Notes under the pieces: generated by a model
The model's database searches: none
What the model was told of the DNA's origin: nothing
The model's input: the letters and a program-made list of their open reading frames with translations, nothing else
Shown here: one piece after another, positions 1 to 5,904 of the stretch
Layout of the letters: each line of letters begins with the position of its first letter
How positions within the stretch are numbered: position 1 is the first letter of the stretch
Program-made: the position numbers and the translations under genes
Source: an uncultured Halieaceae bacterium
Lineage (GTDB): Bacteria > Pseudomonadota > Gammaproteobacteria > Pseudomonadales > Halieaceae
Assembly: GCA_938045215.1 (NCBI GenBank)
Contig: CALINF010000335.1
Location: forward strand, 1-7,671
Direction: 5' to 3'
DNA length: 7,671 nucleotides

Positions 1-44
1 AAGGTAGCAAAACGAGAGGGTGCAGAGAGTTCGGGAAACTTCAT
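1..44 (-). CDS. Possible 5' end of a gene cut by the window edge
   Basis: An ATG on the minus strand opens a frame of 14 complete codons (MKFPELSAPSRFAT) that runs off the left edge. It lies 88 bp downstream of the FHA gene stop, in the same direction. A purine-rich stretch (AAGAGCAGG) lies just upstream and could serve as a ribosome binding site, although its spacing is not ideal. The fragment is too short to assign to a family. FHA genes often neighbour PP2C-type phosphatase or Ser/Thr kinase genes, so such a gene would fit the context, but nothing in these residues proves it. It could also be a chance open frame. Confidence 0.35.
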   Translation of the reverse strand, partial: MKFPELSAPSRFAT

Positions 45-132
45 AGGCCTGCTCTTACCTGGGGATTCGACAGAGCAAGATACGTGGCAGTCATGACGAT
101 CAGATCAAACCGCCAGTTTCTCACTTGGTCGG

Positions 133-975
133 TCAGGAAGGTTCCAGTGGCATGAACAGCATATCCAGCGTTCCCAGGCTCACCGTATCCCCTTTCTTGA
201 GGCGCGTGGATTTCGCTGGGTTTCCGTTCACTTTCGTACCGTTGGTTGAAACGTTATCGTCGATAATCCAGGCCCCATTTTCATATTTGAGTGACGCATG
301 GGTAGCCGACACGGTGACATCATCAAACGTCACATCGCTGGCAGGGGCTCGCCCCAGGGACCACTGCGTTTTACCCATCATTTTGGGGACCATAAAAAGG
401 TCATTGTGCCGGCGCTCGCTCGTAACCATGAACGCGGCCACGTTATTGAGTGTGTCAATCGACTGGTTACGGATGAGATTCTCCATCACTTTCTCATGCT
501 GGGAGTCGCGGCTCGCGGCAAAGAACGCCTCATCATTGGCGGTCCAGCCTGGCGGATGAGATAGCGCCATCCGCAGCGCGGTTTCATCGGGGTCACTCTG
601 GTCGATTACAAAAGAGGTTTCGTCATTGCCCAGGCGCGCGCCAAAAATCGTGGTGTTTCCTGCGCTACCGGGTTCTATAACCAGAAAAGATTGCTCACCC
701 ACCGTGACAACGTCACCTCCCGCAAGCACTTGCTCGCCTTTCAGCTCACGCTTGTTGATATAGGTGCCATTGGTGGAGCCGAGGTCTTCCAGGTACAGCT
801 GTCCCTGCCTGATACTGAGTTGGGCGTGCCAGCGCGAGGCTTCATCATTGTCCAGCACGATATCGCAGGTCTCGTGGCGTCCTATCTTGAACGCGACGCC
901 TGACAGCTCGATATTCTCATTACTGGTAAGATCCCGAAGGACAAAGAAATCAGTCATAACCACTGAATAAGCCAT
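133..975 (-). CDS. Protein with two FHA domains
   Basis: A 280-residue protein with no signal peptide or membrane segment, so probably cytoplasmic. The N-terminal FHA domain (about residues 22-101) shows the family's phosphothreonine-binding signature: GR at 32-33, SRWH at 47-50 and GSTNGT at 66-71. A second FHA domain (about 203-277) has GR at 208-209, SATH at 223-226 and STNGT at 243-247. The two are joined by a polar linker of about 100 residues. FHA domains bind phosphothreonine peptides, so the protein probably recruits phosphorylated partners; which ones cannot be told. It is the fourth gene of a same-strand set with the CHASE2, OmpA-like and FecR-like genes, after a 123-bp gap. No clear ribosome binding site precedes the ATG at 975. 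A second in-frame ATG at Met7 (position 957) is an alternative start. A hairpin sits directly upstream. Domain assignment is secure; the role is inferred. Confidence 0.93.
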   Translation of the reverse strand: MAYSVVMTDFFVLRDLTSNENIELSGVAFKIGRHETCDIVLDNDEASRWHAQLSIRQGQLYLEDLGSTNGTYINKRELKGEQVLAGGDVVTVGEQSFLVIEPGSAGNTTIFGARLGNDETSFVIDQSDPDETALRMALSHPPGWTANDEAFFAASRDSQHEKVMENLIRNQSIDTLNNVAAFMVTSERRHNDLFMVPKMMGKTQWSLGRAPASDVTFDDVTVSATHASLKYENGAWIIDDNVSTNGTKVNGNPAKSTRLKKGDTVSLGTLDMLFMPLEPS

Positions 976-985
976 TGAACAGACG

Positions 986-1004
986 CAAATACTAGCAGTA
1001 TTTG
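986..1004. promoter_or_regulatory. Perfect inverted repeat upstream of the FHA gene
   Basis: The sequence CAAATACT-AGC-AGTATTTG is a perfect 8-bp inverted repeat with a 3-base centre, ending 10 bases before the FHA start codon, where a ribosome binding site would normally be. It could be an operator half-site pair, an mRNA hairpin that affects translation, or a weak attenuator. No T-run follows on the minus strand, so it is not a typical intrinsic terminator. The rest of the 976-1098 gap contains a looser pair, CTTGCG and CGCAAG (near 1029 and 1065), that may form an interrupted stem. Confidence 0.5.
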
Positions 1005-1098
1005 GCGGTGTTCTCGATCCCCGCTTCGCAACTTGCGATCAGCGTCACATTACGGATCGAACGCAAGCTGACGGCCAGAAGGTACATGCAGCTCGGCA

Positions 1099-3159
1099 CT
1101 AAGAGGCATCCAACACTACCCGGCGCAAACAGGCCACGATGACAGGATCGAAGCGAACACCAGCGGCACGCTCAATCAATTCCACGGCCTGCAATTGATC
1201 CGGTGACACCCGGCCGGACTGAGGGTCCAGTAGCGCAAGATAGCAGTCAACAACGGCGACGATACGAGCAGCAAGCGGAATCGCATCGCCAGCCAGGCCC
1301 AGCGGGTAACCACCACCATTGAACCACTCGTATTGTGACTCAACGATGTCGCGGAAGCAGTGAAGATACTGCTGGGCGCTGTTATGGCCCTCACCTAAAT
1401 CGCCACCGCTGAGTGTTTTCTGCGCGGTAGCAATCGCAATATCCACAACCTCTGCGTGTTGCTCTATTGCGTGTCTTTGTTCCTGCGTCAGTTCATCTGC
1501 CGACAATAGGTCGATAGCAAGCGATGCCATACCCGCATCATGCAGAGGCGCTACCTGAACAATACGTTCAATGACGTCGGTGCTCAGTTGTTCGGTAAAC
1601 TCTCCCTGCGTGGCCAGTTCCTGAGCGACAAGCCGGGTTATGTCCTTCACTCGCGCCTGCTTGTCCGCGCGCATTTTATCGGCGGGCGCTTCTATGGATT
1701 TAACCAACTTTCCAGCCACGAGACTTGCCGCCTCACGCGTCTCCTGCTGCTGTAACGCAAGATGCTTCGCCTCCCGGTCAAACTCAATCATCGCGCTGGA
1801 TACAAGACTGCCCATGACGCTGGACAAAATAATGAAAAATGATGACGCATCGAACAAAATGCCTATCTGACGAAACAACAGATAGCCCAAGGTAACGAAC
1901 ATCACATTCAAACCCAGCGTGAGCCACATCGACGCTCGGGGAACCGCCTTGAGAAACGTGGCCAGAGGCGAATCAGTACGGGGAATGAACCAGATAAGAA
2001 AGCTACCAATAGTCACTATCAAGAGTACTTCAAGCCACTTCATCCACCAGGGTCGGAGCAGGAAACGGCCATCAAACATAGACTCCAGTACCTGCGCCTG
2101 GATCTCGATCCCCGGAACAAGTTCACGCAATGCTGTCGTGCGCATATCGTGCAAGCCAGAACCTGTGAGGCCCAGCATCACCAGTTTTCCGCCGAGCTGC
2201 TCGGGATCAACACGACCTTCGAGAACATCAACAGCCGATACGTAGCGCCCGGCCGTCGCTTCAGAGCGCGCGTAGTGCAACCAGATTTCACCACCAGATT
2301 GCGTGGGCACACTCAAGTCGGCAACGCTGACCGACTCTATACCGTGACTCGCCACCTCCACTTCAACGGCCGTGGAACCGGTGGCGATGCGCAACATTTC
2401 CATCGCCAGACCGGAAACCACCTCATCACCAATAGCAACAACCAGCGGAATGCGGCGCACCACCCCAAACTCAAGATCAACACTTAAAATAGCCTGTCCT
2501 CTGGCGGCCGACTGGAGTACGGGCAGACTCGCAAGCACAGCCTCGAAGCGCCGCAGGTAAGGGAGAGCATCACCGCCTGAAACTGAAACAGGAGCGGTGA
2601 GAAGGCCCGCGCGACTGGTGAAGGTTGTAAAATCAAAACCCGCCGCGCCCAATACCGATGGTACGCTGGCAAGCGATTGTGCCAACCGTTCCTCATGACT
2701 GGGCAAGGCCTTTAGTTGCGCCAGCAGCTCAGGAGGTGTTCCTGGGGGTAAGTTATCTGCCACCTTGTCGGGCGATGTCTGGTCTGCCTCGGGCATATAC
2801 ATATCAAACCCGATTGCCGCAGGCTGGTAAAAATCGATCGCATCAATGACCTCTGCAAGCTTGTTGCGTGGCCAGGGCCACTGTCCAAGGCGAGCGAGAC
2901 TGGTCTCATCAACTGCAACGATGGTGACGGGTTGCGAGAGCGGTTCGCGAGGATGGTATTTTTGATAGCTGTCGAACAGAAATTGTCGGGCAGTACTAAA
3001 GGGCCTGGTAATACTGCCAGACACTTCTTCGATTGAGGGGTCGGGGCGCAGTTCGGATAGCACGCACAGCATGGTCATCCACAGCAAGATAATGATCGCT
3101 ACGGGCCGACCTCGCCCAAACAGGAAAAGTCGCTGCAGAAAGCCTATGGCACCATTCAT
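1099..3159 (-). CDS. CHASE2 membrane receptor with degenerate HD-GYP-like C-terminal domain
   Basis: A 686-residue inner-membrane sensor, numbered from the ATG at 3159. After a first membrane segment (about 18-35) comes a periplasmic CHASE2 domain (about 39-365). Its hallmarks are VDETSLARLGQWPWPR (83-98), GFDMYMPE (117-124), GGKLVMLGLTGSGLHD (323-338) and VPGIEIQAQ (348-356). Three further membrane segments follow (about 371-393, 410-430, 433-456), the usual CHASE2 topology, then a short possible coiled coil. The cytoplasmic end (about 510-685) aligns by eye with HD-GYP phosphodiesterases: LHD (539-541), QHAE (567-570), GGGYPLGLAGDAIPLAARIVAVVD (615-638). The paired histidines before GYP are replaced by Gln-Tyr (609-610) and the lysine after HD by Met, so cyclic-di-GMP hydrolysis is unlikely. 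The frame also opens at a TTG (3201), 13 bp after the OmpA-like gene, without a visible ribosome binding site; the ATG with a weak GGA upstream is preferred. Confidence 0.9.
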   Translation of the reverse strand: MNGAIGFLQRLFLFGRGRPVAIIILLWMTMLCVLSELRPDPSIEEVSGSITRPFSTARQFLFDSYQKYHPREPLSQPVTIVAVDETSLARLGQWPWPRNKLAEVIDAIDFYQPAAIGFDMYMPEADQTSPDKVADNLPPGTPPELLAQLKALPSHEERLAQSLASVPSVLGAAGFDFTTFTSRAGLLTAPVSVSGGDALPYLRRFEAVLASLPVLQSAARGQAILSVDLEFGVVRRIPLVVAIGDEVVSGLAMEMLRIATGSTAVEVEVASHGIESVSVADLSVPTQSGGEIWLHYARSEATAGRYVSAVDVLEGRVDPEQLGGKLVMLGLTGSGLHDMRTTALRELVPGIEIQAQVLESMFDGRFLLRPWWMKWLEVLLIVTIGSFLIWFIPRTDSPLATFLKAVPRASMWLTLGLNVMFVTLGYLLFRQIGILFDASSFFIILSSVMGSLVSSAMIEFDREAKHLALQQQETREAASLVAGKLVKSIEAPADKMRADKQARVKDITRLVAQELATQGEFTEQLSTDVIERIVQVAPLHDAGMASLAIDLLSADELTQEQRHAIEQHAEVVDIAIATAQKTLSGGDLGEGHNSAQQYLHCFRDIVESQYEWFNGGGYPLGLAGDAIPLAARIVAVVDCYLALLDPQSGRVSPDQLQAVELIERAAGVRFDPVIVACLRRVVLDAS

Positions 3160-3214
3160 ACGTGCTAATCCAGATCGGCTATCGGCTTGCGCAAGGCGCA
3201 ACTAATCAAGGCCA

Positions 3215-3835
3215 TTAGCGAATATTGATTTCTACCCTGCGATTTCTAACTTCTGATACCTTGTCGGCTGTCGCCACAATGGGCTCGCGCTCTCCGCGCC
3301 CGGAGGACTCGAGACTTTGCGCCTCTACACCCATCTGTTCTATCAACTGCTGCACCGCTTTGGCGCGAGCAAGTGAGAGAACGTCATTGTCGGCGTCGCT
3401 GCCAACTCGGTCGGTATGGCCGATAATTGAGATTTCCGGTGCCGGACGACCCTGCAAAAACTCTTTCAACTCATCGATTGTCCGCAAGGACACCGGAGTC
3501 AACTGATCACTCGAGCCGGCTTCAAAGGTGACGGTAAACGATTTCGGCTGGGGAGGCGTGGCGCTGAGTAATGCACCGTATTGGGCCTGTATAGTTGCGG
3601 GGTCCTCTACTCGCGCTTCAAGCACACCTTCTTCGTTAACATCTACTGTGGCATAAGCGGTATCGAGTGTTTGCTCCCCGCCCGACGCACTGGTGACGAC
3701 AACAGACCCAACCCGGCCATCCTCATCGGGCAGCAGCACGATCGTATCGGTTACCGCTGGTGGCGGAGCTTCCGGTGGCGCGCTAAAAACTATCATCAAA
3801 TAGATACCAAATAATGGCGCGAGCAATACTCCCAT
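3215..3835 (-). CDS. OmpA-family protein with N-terminal membrane anchor
   Basis: A 206-residue protein. A hydrophobic N-terminal segment (about 4-19) without a clear cleavage site suggests a signal anchor, followed by a proline-rich stretch (20-26). The middle (30-95) matches nothing I recognise. The C-terminal OmpA/MotB-like domain (about 98-206) has GHTDRVG (139-145), LSLARA (153-158) and RNRRVEI (197-203). Asp142 and Arg157 are at the positions known in this family to bind the diaminopimelate of peptidoglycan. The protein probably tethers the inner membrane to the cell wall or senses wall state. The ATG starts 4 bp after the FecR-like stop. A strong ribosome binding site, AGAGGAG, lies inside the last codons of that upstream gene, which points to translational coupling. 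It shares an apparent operon with the FecR-like and CHASE2 genes. It lacks the OmpA beta-barrel, so it is not a classical porin. Confidence 0.92.
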   Translation of the reverse strand: MGVLLAPLFGIYLMIVFSAPPEAPPPAVTDTIVLLPDEDGRVGSVVVTSASGGEQTLDTAYATVDVNEEGVLEARVEDPATIQAQYGALLSATPPQPKSFTVTFEAGSSDQLTPVSLRTIDELKEFLQGRPAPEISIIGHTDRVGSDADNDVLSLARAKAVQQLIEQMGVEAQSLESSGRGEREPIVATADKVSEVRNRRVEINIR

Positions 3836-3839
3836 GTGG

Positions 3840-4292
3840 CTACTGCTCCTCTACTGGCGCATCGACTTCAATGATAAATTCCGTACCGCGCACGCCCAGG
3901 GTCACGGTAGGTGTATTGAATTTCACACCATTTGGGCTCGCCTTGGCTATTTTCCCGGAGATAACAGACAACGATCCACGCGTCACAGAAGCATCAACCT
4001 CTCCAACGTGTGTAGTGGTGTCAAAATTGAATGTGTTGAGGTCAAGCGTCGTATCCGGGCCAGCGGTAAGACGGGTATTGTCTCGCAGAGTCAAACCCAC
4101 CGCACCATCGGTGCCGGTTACCAGGCTATCGCTCACAAATACACTGCTACCTACGGCTGCGGGCAGCGTGTCTGCACCACGCACGATCCTGGCATCGCCT
4201 CGACTGATTTTTATTGTGCCCGCCTCGGTCTGGCTAAGCGCCGGAAAAGCGATAGAAAATAGCAGGCTGGCCAACAGCAAGTTACGACTCAT
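3840..4292 (-). CDS. Secreted FecR-domain protein
   Basis: A 150-residue protein with a cleavable-looking signal peptide (about 1-20, PALS before the predicted cut), so it is probably periplasmic. The mature part is almost entirely a FecR-type beta domain: GTIKISRGDARIVR (25-38), AVGSSVFVSDSLVTGTDGAV (46-65), then LRDNTRLTAG (69-78) and the signature TPTVTLGVRGTEF (127-139). It has no transmembrane or anti-sigma-factor region, so it is not a classical FecR sigma regulator. Stand-alone FecR domains like this are commonly found beside CHASE2 genes, but their ligand is unknown. It is the first gene of the minus-strand set, with a candidate promoter at 4326-4356. Its last codons carry the ribosome binding site of the OmpA-like gene. 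The site before its own ATG is weak (GAGAAA, about 9 bases upstream). The protein ends soon after the signature, with an acidic tail. Confidence 0.9.
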   Translation of the reverse strand: MSRNLLLASLLFSIAFPALSQTEAGTIKISRGDARIVRGADTLPAAVGSSVFVSDSLVTGTDGAVGLTLRDNTRLTAGPDTTLDLNTFNFDTTTHVGEVDASVTRGSLSVISGKIAKASPNGVKFNTPTVTLGVRGTEFIIEVDAPVEEQ

Positions 4293-4325
4293 TGCGATAT
4301 TTCTCGATCATTCACGATACGAGCA

Positions 4326-4356
4326 AGTATAGATCAGGATGAAGGAACATGTGCAA
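4326..4356 (-). promoter_or_regulatory. Candidate sigma70 promoter for the FecR-OmpA-CHASE2 genes
   Basis: On the minus strand, TTGCAC (4356-4351) and TATACT (4331-4326) resemble -35 and -10 boxes. The -10 matches 5 of 6 consensus bases. The 19-base spacer is longer than the optimal 17. Transcription would start near 4319, leaving a leader of about 27 bases before the FecR-like ATG. The position in a divergent intergenic region supports a promoter here, but the exact boxes are a reading by eye. Confidence 0.42.
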
Positions 4357-4483
4357 TTGTCTGTCGCTCGCACCAGCTAGCGAATTCCGCACTTTCTTAT
4401 CCCCTCATGGCCTTGTCAGATACTGGAAAACTCACCAAAGCCGATGCATCGCTCTGTGGACGACTGCTTATAAAATTGGCAAG

Positions 4484-4496
4484 GCATATCATATGC
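4484..4496. promoter_or_regulatory. Short perfect palindrome in the divergent intergenic region
   Basis: GCATAT-C-ATATGC is a perfect 13-bp palindrome located 17 bp upstream of the candidate -35 box of the dioxygenase gene. Its position would suit a dimeric activator or repressor site. It is short and AT-rich at its core, so chance is possible. The remainder of 4293-4577 holds the two candidate promoters and a TATAAAAT stretch (4469-4476) without a good -35. I see no gene in it. Confidence 0.3.
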
Positions 4497-4513
4497 AGGC
4501 GCATGGCGGACAC

Positions 4514-4541
4514 TTGACGGTAGGGAACCAAAGCTTCTATT
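4514..4541 (+). promoter_or_regulatory. Candidate sigma70 promoter for the PhyH-type dioxygenase gene
   Basis: TTGACG (4514-4519; 5 of 6 consensus bases) and TCTATT (4536-4541; 4 of 6) are separated by 16 bases. Transcription would begin near 4548-4550, giving a leader of about 30 bases. A palindrome lies just upstream. This is the best-looking forward promoter in the region, read by eye. Confidence 0.42.
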
Positions 4542-4577
4542 GTCTATTTTCCATCCTCGAACGCGCGGTGTATCGAC

Positions 4578-5459
4578 ATGCCAAAACTTCAAACTCTGCC
4601 AGCAACCTCGACTACCGAGGAGATCCTCGCCGTTATCAATCGCGACGGGGCTGCAATAATCGAAGGTGTGCTCAATCAGAATCAACTGCAGCAATTTCGC
4701 GCTGAGCTTGATCCTTTCATGGAGTCAACATCGCCAGGGCAGGATGATTTCACCGGGCGCTCAACGACGCGAACAGGTGCTTTAGTTGCTCGCTCAGCCA
4801 TGGCCAGAGAGATGGTGATGCACCCCCTCATCACAGCCGCTGCAAACGAGTTCCTGGCACCATACTGTCAGCGCATACAATTGCACCTGACACAGATCAT
4901 CCGATTAAAGCCCGGCCAGGGAAAGCAAATGATCCACCGTGATCGCTGGGCCTGGGGGCAGTATATGAAGAATATTGAACCCCAGTTCAACACCATCTGG
5001 GCCATCACAGACTTTACGGCGGAAAACGGGGCTACCCAAGTGGTACCGGGAAGCATTGACTGGCCGGATGACAGAAAGAGTAAGCCGCAGGAGATCTGTC
5101 AGGCTGTCATGCCCGCAGGGTCAGTACTTGTCTACACTGGCAGCGTATTCCACGGGGGTGGAGAGAATCTGTCGCAATCCGACCGCATCGGTGCAAATCT
5201 TACCTACACATTGGGGTGGCTGAGGCAGGAGGAGAATCAGTACCTGTCGTGCCCTCCAGAGATAGCCCGTCAGTATTCCCCAGAGCTACAGGACATGCTG
5301 GGCTATACGATGGGGCAATATGCGATGGGCTATTTTTCACAGCCTACCACTGCGCCTGGTGAGTCACCCGAATGTGTTACTCCCGCTTTTGCGGTTCGGG
5401 AAGTGCCGGAAGAAGCGCTGGGTGGCGCAGAGTTGCTGTCGAATGCATTACCAACCTAG
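4578..5459 (+). CDS. Phytanoyl-CoA dioxygenase (PhyH) family Fe(II)/2-oxoglutarate oxygenase
   Basis: A 293-residue protein of usual PhyH length with no signal peptide, so probably cytoplasmic. The iron-binding facial triad is visible: His120 and Asp122 in MIHRDRWAW, and His192 in GSVFHGGGENLS. Arg203 in SDRIGANLTY is at the usual position for gripping 2-oxoglutarate. The segment GATQVVPGSI (151-160) is the typical loop before the distal histidine. The family hydroxylates or otherwise oxidises varied small molecules and lipids, releasing CO2 and succinate. The substrate cannot be read from the sequence, and the symbol phyH would overstate it. It is the only plus-strand gene in the window, transcribed away from the FecR-like gene. 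Its stop overlaps the end of the opposing MBOAT-like gene by 12 bp. No good ribosome binding site is visible; GGTG lies 8 bases before the ATG. All catalytic residues are intact, so it should be active. Confidence 0.94.
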   Translation: MPKLQTLPATSTTEEILAVINRDGAAIIEGVLNQNQLQQFRAELDPFMESTSPGQDDFTGRSTTRTGALVARSAMAREMVMHPLITAAANEFLAPYCQRIQLHLTQIIRLKPGQGKQMIHRDRWAWGQYMKNIEPQFNTIWAITDFTAENGATQVVPGSIDWPDDRKSKPQEICQAVMPAGSVLVYTGSVFHGGGENLSQSDRIGANLTYTLGWLRQEENQYLSCPPEIARQYSPELQDMLGYTMGQYAMGYFSQPTTAPGESPECVTPAFAVREVPEEALGGAELLSNALPT

Positions 5460-5819
5460 TTGCATTAGCGCCAAGCGAGTCAGGAGAAAACTGCCCACTA
5501 ACTGCACTAGATTCAGACAGGCGCGCACTATCCAGGGGTAACTTTCGTAGCGAACGTTGCAAGCACTGGAGACAACTACCACCACGCTCATCAGGGTGAA
5601 CCAGGGTGTGAAGATAAATGTAGCTGACCGAAGGACCAGCGAAACCGCAAGGTCGTGCAAAGCACCACTGACACCAAATGTCACAACAAGAGCCAGCGCA
5701 TCAGGCACACGTTTTGTCAGCGGCCGGAATACCAAATAGCCCAGATAGTATCCCCAGATGGGATTCCAGTAGTTCCAGAATCGTTGAAAAGACGAGGAGC
5801 CGAAAGATCGATAAAGCAT
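5448..5819 (-). CDS. Small MBOAT/wax-synthase-like membrane protein
   Basis: From the ATG at 5819 the protein has 123 residues and about three or four membrane segments (near 21-35, 41-62, 66-83, 94-119). The stretch FQRFWNYWNP (11-20) followed by VTFGVSGALHDLA (46-58) resembles the conserved core of membrane-bound O-acyltransferases of the wax-synthase type, where the histidine after SG is the presumed catalytic residue (His55 here). Full MBOAT enzymes have 350-500 residues, so this is a single-domain or minimal version. The frame stays open upstream for 27 more codons, encoding VRPSLTAYVRRINGVPLG and neighbours, to base 5900 right after the lipoprotein stop, but no ATG, GTG or TTG starts it. 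The true N-terminus may therefore be longer. It probably shares a transcript with the lipoprotein gene. It overlaps the dioxygenase gene tail to tail. Family assignment is moderate; substrate unknown. Confidence 0.75.
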   Translation of the reverse strand: MLYRSFGSSSFQRFWNYWNPIWGYYLGYLVFRPLTKRVPDALALVVTFGVSGALHDLAVSLVLRSATFIFTPWFTLMSVVVVVSSACNVRYESYPWIVRACLNLVQLVGSFLLTRLALMQLGW

Positions 5820-5904
5820 GCCCGACAGCGATCCGGGCGCGCCAAGGGGAACACCGTTTATGCGCCTTACGTACGCTGTCAGCGAAGGACGAACGTCACT
5901 ATCC

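Noticed and set aside
41..94. Short minus-strand frame (17 codons) between the FHA gene and the partial gene at the left edge, ending in an ATGA overlap with it.
   Set aside because: Too short and without any recognisable feature. The overlap is suggestive of coupling but could be chance.
125..564. Plus-strand open frames opposite the FHA gene.
   Set aside because: They are antisense shadows of a well-supported two-FHA protein, with no motif or ribosome binding site.
3814..4332. Long open frame on the plus strand (172 codons) across the FecR-like gene.
   Set aside because: It lies antisense to a gene with a clear signal peptide and FecR signature, and its translation shows no recognisable domain or coherent composition.
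4469..4476. TATAAAAT as an extra -10 box for the dioxygenase gene.
   Set aside because: No acceptable -35 sequence at 15-19 bases upstream, and a better-formed promoter lies closer to the gene.
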